This document shows positions 32,896-44,912 of a stretch of 64,000 nt of DNA, one piece after another; within the stretch, counting starts at the first letter, position 1; each line of letters begins with the position of its first letter. Location: the NCBI GenBank assembly GCA_023935145.1, contig CM043699.1, positions 73,551,138 through 73,615,137 of the forward strand, written 5' to 3'. The translations under genes and the position numbers were made by a program. Source of the stretch: Bretschneidera sinensis. Its lineage: Eukaryota > Streptophyta > Magnoliopsida > Brassicales > Akaniaceae. The notes beneath the pieces are model-generated. The model had not been told where the DNA came from. It did no database searches and saw nothing but the letters and a program-made list of their open reading frames with translations.

Positions 32896-34387
32896 TTGTT
32901 GTTATTACACATTTTTATTTATCCTATTCATTAATTGCTAGATTAAATGATTTTCTTTGAAGTTATAAATGCATATCATAAAGTTCTCTTAGTTGAGGCA
33001 GTATTGGACCCATCTAGAGAAGTATTGTTCTAATCGAGTACACTCCAATCTCGATTGACGCATAAATTAAATCTTACACCTCACAAAATTTTTTATTTTT
33101 TTTATATATTATTAGTTTCTAAGATGATAGATGAAAGTTGATTTATCGGTATGATAGGAATAATTGATAAGTTGAAGATTTATTATATGAGAAGTAATAT
33201 TATTGAAATAATGAGTTGATTAAATATATAATGAAGGGATAAATGAAATTCTTGACAAGCTATGATTGATCATTTGATATGATATATGAGGAGATAATTT
33301 AATAAATATGATAAAAATAATAATTTTGATAAAGAGCAGGATAACTAAATTGAATGTCTGAATGTATGCTTGTTTTAATATTATTGTTTATATGAATATT
33401 TCATATTATTGTTTATATGCATATGCATGAAATAAAAGAACCGAGAAGGAAGTCAGTCTAAATGAAACCGTGACAGCCGATATGTGCTGAAAATAAAAGA
33501 ACCGGGAAAGTAGCCAGTCTAAATATAATAAAAGAACCGTGACAGTCGGTATATGCTAGAAATAAAATAACCGGGAAGGCAGCCGGTCCAAGCTAAAACA
33601 TGTCGACATGTGGGACGACGTTCCCAAATAATAATATAATTTAAATTCATGCATTGCATTTGTTTTAAATATTGATTATTATTGCTTGAGATGTTAAAAT
33701 GTTATTCTTGATTGTAAATTTATTGATAGATGAATGAGTCTCACAAAAAGACATATGTGATGAGAAAGAAACATGAAAGTATGATATGATAAGAATTATC
33801 TGAGTGATTGATTATATGTTGTGAACCTCATAATGATGTAATTATACAGTAGAATTGATAGTCTCAAGATAATTAAATATATGAGAAGAAGAGATTGATA
33901 AATGATGAGGATTAAGATATAATTAGTGATAATAGAATGCCATTATCGAGTTATATGAGATATAGATGAATGAATGTTGGAAGACTATTTGAACAATTGA
34001 ATTATAAGATGTGACTAAAGTTATATAAATTGAATACTTCTAGTAAATTTAATTCACTGACCTTGTGAAGCTCACTCCTCATTGTTAAATAATTTCAAGT
34101 AGCAGGCAGGACATATAGATTGGTGAGCTGAGATTCAAACGGAGTCATTATCTGAAAGCCACGTGGTTGACATCCTCAGACTGATGGAAATAAAAAAAAA
34201 CTATTTGTAAATATTCATGCATAATATGTTGCATAAAATGTTTCAGTTGGGATCTTAATAATCTAACTCCCCCGTTGAGGGTTGAGGATTTATGTATGTA
34301 GATAATTTAGTTGATTTTTTATATTCTTGCACATATGTGTCTTGTTGGGATTTCAAAAAGTGACGACACATCTTAGGGGTGGCCAAC
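32896..34387 (+). repeat. Degraded gypsy LTR-like sequence
   Basis: No ORF. It ends GGGATGGATTGTTACA, resembling the GGGTCATTACA ends of the Tekay-like LTRs at 56572 and 62814. TTTCAAGTAGCAGG near 34096 resembles a block of chromovirus LTRs. Confidence 0.35.
33430..33595 (+). repeat. Short repeats around AAAAGAACCGGGAA
   Basis: Three to four diverged units of about 45-60 bp, each with AATAAAAGAACCG and a GCCGGTC/GTCGGTA-like block. Confidence 0.65.
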
Positions 34388-34501
34388 CCGGGATGGATTG
34401 TTACAGCCGAACACACAAAATGCATTCATTTCCATCCCACAACGAATTCAAAGTTTTTAACATAAACCACAATACACACTTTATATTTACAACTATTTTG
34501 A

Positions 34502-34556
<55 letters not shown>

Positions 34557-34735
34557 CGACACATCTTAGGGGTGGCCAACCCGGAATGGGTCGTTACAGC
34601 CGAACACACAAAATGCATTCATTTCCATCCCACAATGAATTCAAAGTTTTTCACATAAACCACAATACACACTTAATATTTACAACTATTTTAACCACAT
34701 ATATATATATACACACACACTCAAGCCATTTTTTC
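34361..34735 (+). repeat. 193-bp tandem duplication ending in TA microsatellites
   Basis: TGACGACACATCTTAGGGG recurs at 34361 and 34554, each copy running into an (AT)n tract. The 80- and 85-codon ORFs here are artefacts of the duplication. Confidence 0.9.
34504..34552. repeat. (AT)n microsatellite
   Basis: About 24 uninterrupted repeats. Confidence 0.97.
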
Positions 34736-34755
34736 TTTTGTATTCATACTTACAC

Positions 34756-34757
<2 letters not shown>

Positions 34758-34805
<48 letters not shown>
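34758..34805. repeat. (AT)n microsatellite
   Basis: About 23 uninterrupted repeats. Confidence 0.97.
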
Positions 34806-34807
<2 letters not shown>

Positions 34808-35045
34808 TAAGTTCATATTCATCAATTTTTAGATCCTTCTAACTTACTAGGAGTAAGGTGTACTGACTTTATTATGCAACCAATAGCTATCCTCGAGCCA
34901 CCTCCTTACCTTGGGTATTCTCTTCAATGTTACCCAATTACATATACACTTAGTTTCCTTAAACCTAAGATATACATCACATGAACATATGGTACATGAT
35001 TACATAATATTTAGTCACCTAGAATGCAATTCATACCTACCCATG

Positions 35046-35077
<32 letters not shown>

Positions 35078-35800
35078 CGTACCGTGCACCCCTGCATTAT
35101 TATGAAACACAAGGGTTTTTTATATAGAATGTGTATGGTACATATTTTCTTTACTTGATAATTAATTTATAGCTTACTACAAAAATCAACTTGAGATAAC
35201 AAACTTTAAAATCATATGTTATACTCACTTTACTTTCTTTCCAAAATTTCAAGTTTATGCCTAATTATAAAGGCTTTATTTAACTAAGATATTTAAAAAA
35301 ATTAAATCAAAATTAGGGTTTCAAAATTAAAAGTTAGAAAATATAAATTTACTCAAAAATCTTCATTAAATTTTCCAGGTGCTAATTTAGAGGGATTTCA
35401 ACAAAACTTAAATTGTCTTTTAAAAATTTCCAATTTCATGAAATTTATCATATCCAAACTGAATCCATACTTATCTCGGTCTAAACATCCACATCTTACA
35501 TTACCCATAAGTCAACTCATGGATCTAAACCATACATATATAAAAATGGAAGAAATCATACAATGACATCAATAAAACTAAAATTGAAAATGAAAAATAC
35601 CTTAATTTGGGTAGTTTCCTTCAAATCCCTTTGTATATCTCTCTCATCTATCTCATTCTCTTTCTTCTTTCTTTTTTTATCCTTCCTTTTCGCAAATTTT
35701 ATGGCATTCTCCTCAAAAACAAATATTTGCTGCTGTGCTGAACATATATAAAGGCGTGTTGTGCTTTTTCTTTTTTTTTACCTCTTTATAGTTTAATTAT
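34806..35800 (-). repeat. Probable chromovirus-like LTR fragment, minus strand
   Basis: Read on the minus strand it has a TTTATATATG core promoter (35742-35752), a purine-rich leader (35640-35690) and a possible splice donor after ACCCAAATTAAG (about 35600). This layout resembles the Tekay-like LTR at 42400-42545. Ends not determined. Confidence 0.35.
35051..35077. repeat. (AT)n microsatellite
   Basis: About 13 repeats. Confidence 0.95.
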
Positions 35801-35809
35801 CTATTAGTT

Positions 35810-35950
35810 GGATTAATTAAAATCCAAAGTTGGTTAGTCTACTCTAAACTATTTCTAATGTACTCAGGGTCTAGTTGGATTAATTAAAATCCAAAGTTAG
35901 TTGGTTTTATTGGTTAGTCTACTCTAAACTATTTCTAATGTACTCAGGGT
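35810..35950. repeat. Local tandem duplication
   Basis: TAGTTGGATTAATTAAAATC and TCTACTCTAAACTATTTCTA each occur twice. The second copy has 14 extra bases. Confidence 0.85.
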
Positions 35951-36029
35951 CAAGTCTCTATCACAACTTTACTTCATTTTTTTTATAGAGTTAATACTTA
36001 AAGTAAATAATTTGTAAAATAAAATAAAA

Positions 36030-36085
36030 TTGGTTTAGTGGTTGAATGCCTTAACAACTTTATGGATTATGTGGGTTCAAGCCCC
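36030..36085 (+). other. tRNA-like A and B boxes, possible SINE head
   Basis: TGGTTTAGTGG (A-box-like) and GGGTTCAAGCCCC (B-box-like), about 30 bp apart, as in tRNA-derived SINEs. No tail or target duplication identified. A truncated copy starts at 37156. Confidence 0.3.
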
Positions 36086-37150
36086 CACCTATTACTTCAT
36101 TATTTCTTTTCTTTGACAACAATTTTTCTGAGGGCAGTTCTTTCCATTTTATTTTATTTTTCAACATTTATATTTAGACAAACATACATTTATTATTTGC
36201 ATTTATACCTTTTCAAAATAAAATAATAAAAAATTTGAATACTAAAATTTATCACAAAACATTTAAAATTTAGTCGCGATATATAAATTTACATAAATAC
36301 CCTTAAGTAGTAAATTCGAGTATTACAATTTATCAGACAAACTATTAAGCTTTGGCACCATATATAAATTGATGAAATTTCCTTTAATAAAAAAAATATG
36401 GATATTACAGCTGGACCCTATAGCTTCTTCGAGAACTATCCTACGCCTAGATTTCTTCAATTTCAATAAGACTGGAGTCAGTATGCTCACTGCAGTAGAC
36501 TTCAAAAATGGATCATGGTCTACTAACTTAGATTTTTTTGGGAGCTTCGTCTTTCTCTTTTTTTTTTTTTTTTTTTTATGGAATCTTGTATTGCATTCTG
36601 AAATATAACATAATTATTAGTTTTATGTGTCCAAACATTATGCCATTTGTAGTACATTTTATCCGTAAGTTCAACATTTGCAAGGATCTCATAACTTGTT
36701 ATTGATGTCGAAAATCTGCATGGAAATTCAGAAGGCCACGGAGTGGAACCTGCACACACAAAGACCAAAGAAACCCTAAGTAGTCCCCGGAGGGCTGGAG
36801 AGGCTGTACCTCCGGGGGGATTCTCTGATGCCTAAGTCAAAATATATCTGAGATATAAAAGTTTTAAAGAGTAGAGAGAGTGTTTTCTATGTGTACCTTA
36901 TGATAGTGAGAGCCCCTTTATATAGTGTGGGAGATAGAATCTTGATAAGATCATATTCGTTGAAGAGATAGAATTTCTTTAAATTTGAGAGTCCCAATAG
37001 AATTGAGAATTGTCTGGAGATAATACTGAGCTCACCCATAGGTTAGAGTGTGTGATATTACCATTTTACCCTTCTGCCACGTCTCGTGTTTTTATTGGAG
37101 GAAGTAATTTGATAGGTATGATTACCACGTGTCAATGTGTCTTTAGAGTC
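36034..37150. repeat. Tandem duplication, copy 1
   Basis: About 650 bp of unknown sequence plus a truncated minus-strand Tat LTR. The next 1.1 kb repeats it; for example, the ORF at 36369 recurs at 37486, offset 1117 bp. Confidence 0.88.
36697..37145 (-). repeat. Tat LTR, truncated, in duplication copy 1
   Basis: Starts TGTTATTGATGTC and lacks the last ~20 bp (GAGGAATTTTCTCCTACATCA-like end). No Tat internal region beside it. Confidence 0.8.
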
Positions 37151-38275
37151 AGTATGCCTTAACCTACTTATGGATTATGTGGGTTCAAGCCCCCACATAT
37201 TCCTTCATTATTTCTTTTCTTTGACAACAATTTTTATGGGGGCAGTTATTTCCACTTTTTTTTTGTTTTATTTTATATTCAACATTTATATTTAGACCAA
37301 CATACATATATTATTTTCATTTATACCCTTTCAAAATAAAATAATAAAAATTTGGATACTAAAATTTATCACAAAACATTTAAAATTTAGTTGCAATATA
37401 TAAATTTACCTAAATACCCTTAAGTAGGAAATTTGAGTATTACAATTTATCAGACAAACTTTTAAGCTTTGACACCATATATAAATTGATGAAAACACCT
37501 TTAATAAAAAAAATATGGATATTACAACTAGACTCTACAGCTTATTCGAGAACTATCATATACCATAATTTCTTCAATTTCGATGAGACTGGAGTCAGTA
37601 TGCTCACTACAGTAGACTTGAGAAATAGATCATGGTCTACCAACATAGATTTTTTTTGGGAGCTTCATATTTCTCTTCTTTTTTATGGCATATTGTATTG
37701 CATTCTGAAATATAACAAAATTATTAGTTTTATATGTCCAAACATTATGGCATTTGCATTACATTTTATCCTCAAGTTCAACATTTGCAAGGATCTCATA
37801 ACTTGTTATTGATGCCAAAAATCTACCTGGAAATTCGAAAGGCTGGGGAGAGGAACCTGCGCACACAAAGACCAAAGAAACCCTGAGGAGTCACCGGAGG
37901 GCCGGAGAGGTTGTACCTTCAGGGGGACTCTCTGATGCCTAAGTTAGAATATATCTTGAGATATAAATTTTTTAAAGAGTAGATAGAGTGTTTTTCTGTG
38001 TGTACCTTATGATGGTGAGAGCCCACTTATGTAGTGTGGGAGATAGAATCTCGATAAGATAATATCTGTTGATGAGATAGAATTTCTTTATATTTAAGAG
38101 TTTTGATAGAATCGAGAATTTTTTGAAGATACGACTGAGCTCATCCATGGGCTAGAGTGTGTGAAATTACCATTTTACCCTTCTACCACATGTCATGTTT
38201 TTAGTGGAAGAAGTAGTTTGATAGGTATGACTGCCACGTGTCAATGTGACTTTGGAGGAATTTTCTCCTACATCA
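37151..38275. repeat. Tandem duplication, copy 2
   Basis: Begins inside the tRNA-like segment (GCCTTAAC at 37156) and runs through a full Tat LTR. Confidence 0.88.
37804..38275 (-). repeat. Tat solo LTR in duplication copy 2
   Basis: 472 bp from TGTTATTGATGCC to CTCCTACATCA. No polypurine tract or internal Tat sequence follows, so it is probably a solo LTR. Confidence 0.8.
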
Positions 38276-38399
38276 CCTGTACTCAAGGTTAATTGACCAT
38301 CTTGATACAAACAATAAAAAATCCAGTCAGATAGATAAATAAAAAACATATTGTGTTTATTGTTTTTGTGTATTTACAAAATCATTTTTGTTCTTAGTC

Positions 38400-40540
38400 A
38401 CTGATCTCATGTAGTATTTTGATTTCACTAAAGCTTTACAAGTATATAGTTTACCAATTGTAATTTCATCCATATTAATACTACAACATCATATTCATCA
38501 TCGGGATCAACATATGCAACATCATTAATTTGAATTTCAACATTAGGATATTTATAATAAGTACCCTTTGACAAAGTTTTCATTTGATCCCCTTTTTGAA
38601 TGAGCTTTTCATATCTTATTACTTTTGAACACAAATGACATAAGCCAGATAAATAAACCCCTTCATATTTCTTTTTAAGCCTATAAGCTAGTCATTATGC
38701 ACATTGAATGATTTTTCTTTTTGCTATAATGATGTTACACCTAGCACTAGCTTTCTTAAACTTGGCAATATAAGCCTCTACTGATTCTCCTTATTGTTCA
38801 CACAATCTTATCAACTCATAGACCTTAGTTAACGATTTAGTTCTATAAAATTTATTATAGAACAACATCTCTAACTGTTGCCATGTATGGATAGAATTAG
38901 GAGGTAAGTTTGAATACCAAGTAAAAGCAACCTTTGTGAGTGTATTAGCAAACAACCTCTTTTATATATAATCATTGACCTTGCCATATTGAATAATAAA
39001 TCTACTTATGTGTTCCTAAGTTGATTGAGTCCTATCACCTGAAAAGGTTAAGAACTCATTAGCTCTATAGTTCCTCGGTAATGGGTTACACCGATCTATC
39101 CAATCGGGATATGGTTCTATATGCATGTCTTTGAACAGGCCTAGTTCTATTCCAAATTGTTCTTGCAATATCCTTATCAACTGAATCGTCAAATTATTGT
39201 CAACATTCTTATTTACATTCTAATTCATTTATAGATTATGCATAACATTATGAGGATAAAAAACCATTATATCTTGATTGAATTGGATTCATGTTTTGCA
39301 TAAACAAGTTCATATTTGGTTTGTTTACTTGTAAACAGGATCCATCTGATTTACTTGATTCACAGGTAAAATAGGTTTATTTACTTGTAATAGAGGTTAA
39401 TTTACAAGCGTTACAGGCTGGTTCGCAGATAGTACTGGTTGATTTATTAGTAAAGAGAGAACCATCTGATTTGGTATTCACATACAAAGCATGATGATTT
39501 ACTTGTAAAGCAGGTGCCAGCTTATTTGGTTGATTTATAGGTAAAGCAAGAATAATATTGCTTTGCGCATGTTGATTAGGATACATCGTATGCATTTGAT
39601 TCAAATTTACAGCATATTGATGAGTCTGATTAGGAACCACGGGGTGGATAAGTTATTCGATTATGATTAAAACACTAACTCCCTGGCTTATATTGTGCAT
39701 TTTGGTTCATAAACCCAATTGGTGCTTGAGCATGATTCCCATACATGTTTGGAGCCACTTGTGGCCCCTAGTCATACAATTGGTTTTGGACGCAACTTAT
39801 CTAATTCACACTAATAACCTAAATTCCAACTGGGAACCCTTGTTGTTGAGTCACTGGTAGTGCATTATGAGTTCATGTAGGATTTTTCAAAATGATAACG
39901 AGTCATGTTCTGATTTTAGGAATTACTCATTTGGCCCCTAGTCGCTAATGGAAATTGGTTCCTAAGCCATGCACTAGTTTCATGAGCAGACTCAATTTGT
40001 TTATTCTGTTCATTTACAGTTGCATTAACAATGTGAACTTTTGCATCTGAAATATATTGATTGTGGTCCATCATTAATGTATTCACATATTGATCCAAAC
40101 TATAAATGGTTTTTCAATACCAACCACTCTAACAACCATTGAATAATTCATATCATTTCAATGAATAATCAATCCATGCACATATGAAGTTACTTTGTCT
40201 AATTCATTTATAGTGTAATTAACATGAGATTCAACACACAAATGGAGGTGGTCGCTGATTGAGTACCTGATTTCCTACCTTGCCTAACTATTTCCCAAAA
40301 AGGCTTACCTGATGCGTAGATGTAGTGCGACTCCTAGTAGTTGGGGAAGTTTTTCTAGCCTGTGAAACTTATACTCACATCTTTTACTGAAGTCTTTGCT
40401 GACAAATAGGTTACAACTCATCTTTAGAAGCATGATTGACATCTTCACTTTGGCCATCAAATCCCTTGGATTTGCTTCGAGTATTAATGATTCAGCACCT
40501 AGTTCCACTAAGCATGCCAATTTAGTTTCACTCAATTTCT
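38400..40540 (-). pseudogene. gag: Ty3/gypsy-type gag remnant
   Basis: On the minus strand a capsid-like domain reads YPDWIDRCNPLPRNYRANEF, then RLFANTLTKVAFTWYSNLPP, IHTWQQLEMLFYNKFYRTK and a GESVEAYIAKFKKA block (38740-39170). The order and spacing fit a Retrotrans_gag domain. Downstream (38430-38640) VIRYEKLIQKG and GTYYKYPNVEI fit the region after the capsid in the same gag family. An N-terminal part (39377-40535) is rich in Asn and Gln and full of breaks. At least six stops. Lineage undetermined; no LTR or pol is attached. Confidence 0.7.
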
Positions 40541-40642
40541 CATAAGATTATGTGGACGTATCATATCATAAATGATCAAGACGTTATCAAATTCAATCCC
40601 TTCAAAAGATTATGGTTACACTTAGGGCTCCTTGTAGAAAAT

Positions 40643-41153
40643 TGATGTAGGGAAAATTCCTCGTCCAATAACTTAATGACACGTGGCACCCTATAAAGCC
40701 AAAAGGATAATTTTGCAAGAAGGACAAGCAACTAATCAGATAAGGACACATGGCAAAGGGCATAACGATACTTTCACACTAGAACCTTAATTCTACTATG
40801 TCACTTCAGGCCGTGGATAAGCTCAGCCTTATCTCCAAACAAGTCATAATCCTATCAAGACAGCTCAAAATTTAAATAACGATTAGTCTTATCAATAGTT
40901 ACATTCTTATCAGGATTCCAAATCCCACACCATATAAGGGAGCTTTCACCATCAAAAGGTACACACAATAAATGCTCTATACTTTCTAAAGCTTTCATAT
41001 TTTAAGCCCTATACTAACTTAGGCATCGGAGAGTCTCCTCGAAGGCACAACTCATTCGATCCTCCGACGACTCCTTAGGGTTTCTTAGGTCATTGTGTGC
41101 GTAGGTTCTGCTTTTCGGCCATTCGAATTTCTGGTAGATTTTTGGCATCAACA
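40643..41153 (+). repeat. 5' LTR of Tat3
   Basis: TGATGTAGGG to GGCATCAACA, 511 bp. Core promoter TATAAGGG at 40933-40940. Shares ACTTAGGCATCGGAGAGTC and CTCCTTAGGGTTTC with the other Tat LTRs. Confidence 0.85.
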
Positions 41154-41174
41154 GTTTGACATCATCTATAGCAA
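41154..41174 (+). other. Primer binding site region of Tat3
   Basis: GTTTGACATCATCTATAGCA directly after the LTR. It looks like a C-to-T/G-to-A decayed form of the Tat site GTTTGGCGCCGTCTGTGG. Confidence 0.55.
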
Positions 41175-41213
41175 CTCTCTTTTTTGTGAAGAGGAAAGAA
41201 CTCATCTATTACG

Positions 41214-41995
41214 ATGCCACCCAAGAACACTACCAAAAGCACAACCAGAGCCATCAACCATAACCAACGCACCAACTCCACCCTTCCTCCAATTCAAGAA
41301 CATTCCACCTCTAGCCAGAACCCCAGCGGTTCATCCAATGGATAGTCTTGATAAGATCAACATTCCCAATCTAACTGCCCTCGAACAAACCCAAACATCC
41401 AGGTAGTCAAGATAATCTAATCATTAGGAATCCATATGCTCCTATTACCTAGGGGTAGTTTACGAAGCTTACCCAGCTTGTGGCCAGTCTAGTAGCAAAA
41501 CTCGAGGAACAAGCTTACCCCCCGCCATCCCTGCAAAGCCCTCAACCAACAAGGTAAAATAATCTTGATCATCAGGCCCTTAGTCAGTCTACCACCGGGT
41601 CTACTCTGGATCTAAAAACAAAGTCCTAAGATTTCTCCATTACTAAAAACTAGATTGACCTAGATCAGAAGCTTGAGGAGATGGATAGAAAACTAAGAGA
41701 AGCATTTAAGGGGCGAAGTAACAATATCCTAGATGAGCTCAGCTCTAAAGACCCTCCATTCACCCAGGACATTCTTGATGCCCCTCTCCCACGGCACTTC
41801 AAAATGCCTCTTTTCAAGGCTTACAATGGCAAGACTGATCCCATGGATCATCTTCAGCTTTATAAGACCACTATGATGCTGCATCGCACCCAGATGCAAT
41901 ATTGTGTCGGGCCTTTCCTCTGAAGCTCGAGAAAGCCGCCAGCACATAGTACCCTCATCTTAAACCAAGAAACATAGGTTTTTTAAGGACCTTAG
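41214..41995 (+). pseudogene. gag: Tat3 gag, first half
   Basis: Start MPPKNTTKSTTRAIN at the first ATG after the primer site. A proline/serine-rich N-terminus follows with a stop at about 41346. The capsid start is open at 41681-41923 and reads PFTQDILDAPLPRHFKMP, FKAYNGKTDPMDHLQLYK, then, after a shift, CRAFPLKLEKAAST and YPHLKPRNIGF up to 41990. These are the usual Tat capsid landmarks. The insertion at about 41999 interrupts it; the next residues (AFTTHFFNN) are found at 54620. Confidence 0.85.
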
Positions 41996-41998
41996 ATA

Positions 41999-43816
41999 TA
42001 TAACTCGATACCTTAAAATAGAAATGAATGGTTTCGGTACTTAGTTTCAACACATTTTATTATAGAGCCCATTACTTAAATATGGAATATTTTAATTTTG
42101 GGGTTTGTACTTTGATGCATAAAAGTGTGTACCTGTTCAAATTTGAGTCATAAAATTTTCACTTGGCTTATGAAACTTGGAAACAAGTAAATAAAATGGG
42201 AATTAGGAAACAAAGACTTGTCTGGGGAGAATTTCTAAAGTTTTGAAACAGGAGTAGGACAAAATAGGTAAAAATAGAAGTTTTAGAAAATTATGTGGTG
42301 GAAAGTGAAAGAGATGAGAGATGAAGGGGAAACTTTATAATAGGGCTTAATTTTAGGCTATGAAAAGGGTGTGGGAGAGAGTTAGAGACCAACAATGCGC
42401 TGGAATTCTCTAGAGAGCTCGGGAGAGAGGAGAAAAGAGATGAGAAAAAGAAAAAGAAGAAAAGAAAAGTAAAAAGAAGAATAATGAGAAAAATAGAAAA
42501 GAGAAGATGGAGTGTTTTAGCAAAATCAAGGTAAAAGTTTATCTTTCTTTCTTCATAATTCTCAAATATGTTTAGTAAAATAAAGATTTGTGATTTTAGA
42601 AGTTTGAACCTGAAGAATTTCTTTAGAAAAGTTTAAGAAAAAAGGTTGTTTCAAGGAAAATGGGTTTTGTGTTAAGTTTGTTATTTGATATGTTCTAACT
42701 TGAAATTTTGCTTTGGATAATGTAAAAATGTTTGATTTAAAACCCTTAAGAACTTTGTGTTTGATTTGATTTAAATTCCTATTAGAGATAAGAAGTTTGA
42801 TTTAAATAAAATGGTGTTTTTGTCCTAAAATTTTCGGATTTCGAAACCAGACAGTCGATTGTCCTAAGTGCACAGTCAACTGTGAAACTCTATGGCCCTT
42901 TAACAATCAATTGTCCATTTGAATAGTCGATCGTACAAGCATCTGGGAAGCCTACATTCGACTACCCAATATGAACAGTCAATTGACCTAGCACATGAAC
43001 TTGATTTTCAGCCCTATTTTTGAAAATAAGTCACTTTTGTTAAAGTATTTCAATCCTAGACTTTTCCCAAAGTATTATGAATTTGATTACATGATAAAGT
43101 TTTGAAATTTAAGATCTTTAAAAGATTTGTTTTATCTTAAACCATGTTGTAACGATTTTTTTAAAAAAATTTAAATAAAAGAAAAATGGTTTGTGACTTA
43201 ACCCATAGTTTTCATATGCTTGTATGATTTTGAGTAATTATACTAAGTATATATATACTCATTAAGTCTGATTGAAAGGAAACTCAAAGACTAGGAAGTA
43301 AATCCGAGATTAGGATCTTGACACAATAAAAGTGAGTATTACCTTACTTTTAGTAAAGGTAATGATTACTTATTGAAATGAAAAGTTAAGAATGTATAAA
43401 TATGAAAAATTATGCAATCATCACTAAAGTGTAACTTAATGAATTTTATATATTTACATGTGCAATATAGTAGGACCATACCTCAAAGAAGAATTTTGTC
43501 ACAAATACCTTAAGTGAAAGACTAAAAGAAATAAATAAAAGATATAAGTGTATAAATTTAATATAAGAAAAACATTAGGGGCTAAGTCTTAACATGTCCT
43601 ACCCTTGATCGATTAAATTGATGTGATTGATATTAGAATTTGATTTATTGAAAAGTGAGCCTTTAAGTGATTCGAAGTAGCTTTGATGAGAGTCTTTGAT
43701 CTTTGATTGTAATGGATTTGATTGGTTCGATTAGTTTCAAAATATGATGCAGTTGATTGATGAATAGTGTTTGCATATTCATTACTTCATGAATGCATAT
43801 CACGCTATATATATAG
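41999..43816 (+). repeat. Tekay/Del-like solo LTR, left part
   Basis: Non-coding, C-poor on this strand. It aligns with the reverse complement of the LTR 56572-59683 (AACAAGTAAATAAAA, AAATTATGTGGTG and the purine-rich leader at 42430-42520). A splice-donor-like AAAATCAAGGTAAAAG lies at 42523. Cluster of GTCGATTGT/CAGTCAACTG motifs at 42850-43000. Confidence 0.65.
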
Positions 43817-44857
43817 TGTTGACCCTCATCTAAATTTGAATGATGACAAAACACAACTCTAATTATATTAATAGTTTTATCTAAGTGTTTTAAACGATAA
43901 AAGCATACAGCTAAGAATCAAGATACAATAACTTAACCCGAATCAGACACCAAGTCAAGACAGAAGATCTAGTATAGGCATAAGGTATTGAAACAAGTTG
44001 TAAATCTCACTTGTTCAGGTAACTAGCTTGTCTTTATGGCTCATTTTGAAAAAGAATTTTAATAAAACTATTTATTCAAACATTTATGAGTCAAAAAACA
44101 TTTCAAAACATGAAAAATTGGGTTGAAGGGCAACCCATTCGATTTGGGTACTTATACCAGAGGACTGGTACAGTGGATAGAATGTCCCTAGTCGACTGGT
44201 ACTAAGACCTAGTTGACTGGTAATTCGAAAATATGACCGTTGAGGCGCCAGACTTGAATATTTAAATGTACCAAAACATACCAAGTCAGTACAAAACGAC
44301 CATATTAATTCAAGGCTATATAAACCCACTCCAATAAGCATTTAAGAAGAAGAGATTAAACATTCAATCAAGTTTTTGCTCATTAATACACAAAAGCTTT
44401 GAAATATTTATTGTTGAACCATTCTTCAAGCTTTACCTTGAAAGAGAGATATTATTCAGTTGTATAAGAATTCATTGTTGTCTCTAACATTTACTTTACA
44501 GCAACTTATATTTATTGTAAAGGGATTATCTTCTGAAAGGAAGAGATTAGCTTCCGAGAGGAAGGGATTGTTTGTAAGGTTTGTGTAACACCCGTGAAGT
44601 TGCACGACTAAGAGTTTTAGTGGATTACTTCAAGAAGGTTCCTTGAAGAGAGTGGACGTAGGGTCGGGACAAATCCAATATTGCTGAACCACTATAAACT
44701 GAGTTTGCATCTTCTATTCCTTAAACTCTTTTGTTTACAGCACATTACTTGTTTACATGCTTATGGACTTACCTGTTTTCATAAACTTGCGATTAATTAG
44801 CGAGAGTTTTTATAAACCCAATTCAGCCCCCCTCTTGGGTTGAAACCTCAATCTACA
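43817..44857 (+). repeat. 5' LTR of SIRE
   Basis: 1041 bp, TGTTGACCC to TCTACA. TATATAAA at 44317-44324. It is about 126 bp shorter than its partner, mostly through loss of palindrome copies near 44130-44240. Confidence 0.95.
44317..44324 (+). promoter_or_regulatory. TATA box of SIRE
   Basis: GGCTATATAAACCCACTCC, identical at 53017-53024 in the other LTR. Confidence 0.7.
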
Positions 44858-44859
44858 AT

Positions 44860-44871
44860 TGGTGTCAGAGC
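44860..44871 (+). other. Primer binding site of SIRE
   Basis: TGGTGTCAGAGC, one change from TGGTATCAGAGC, the complement of initiator tRNA-Met. Confidence 0.85.
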
Positions 44872-44912
44872 ATTGTTCTCAATTTTAGGCTTAAAATCCT
44901 TGAGTTGATCCG

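Noticed and set aside
34327..34810. Two ORFs with HLRGGQPGM and long IYIYIY tails
   Set aside because: Created by the 193-bp duplication and TA microsatellites.
36369..36608. ORF pair at 36369 and 37486 as a conserved small gene
   Set aside because: Similarity is due to the recent tandem duplication, and the second copy has changed its C-terminus.
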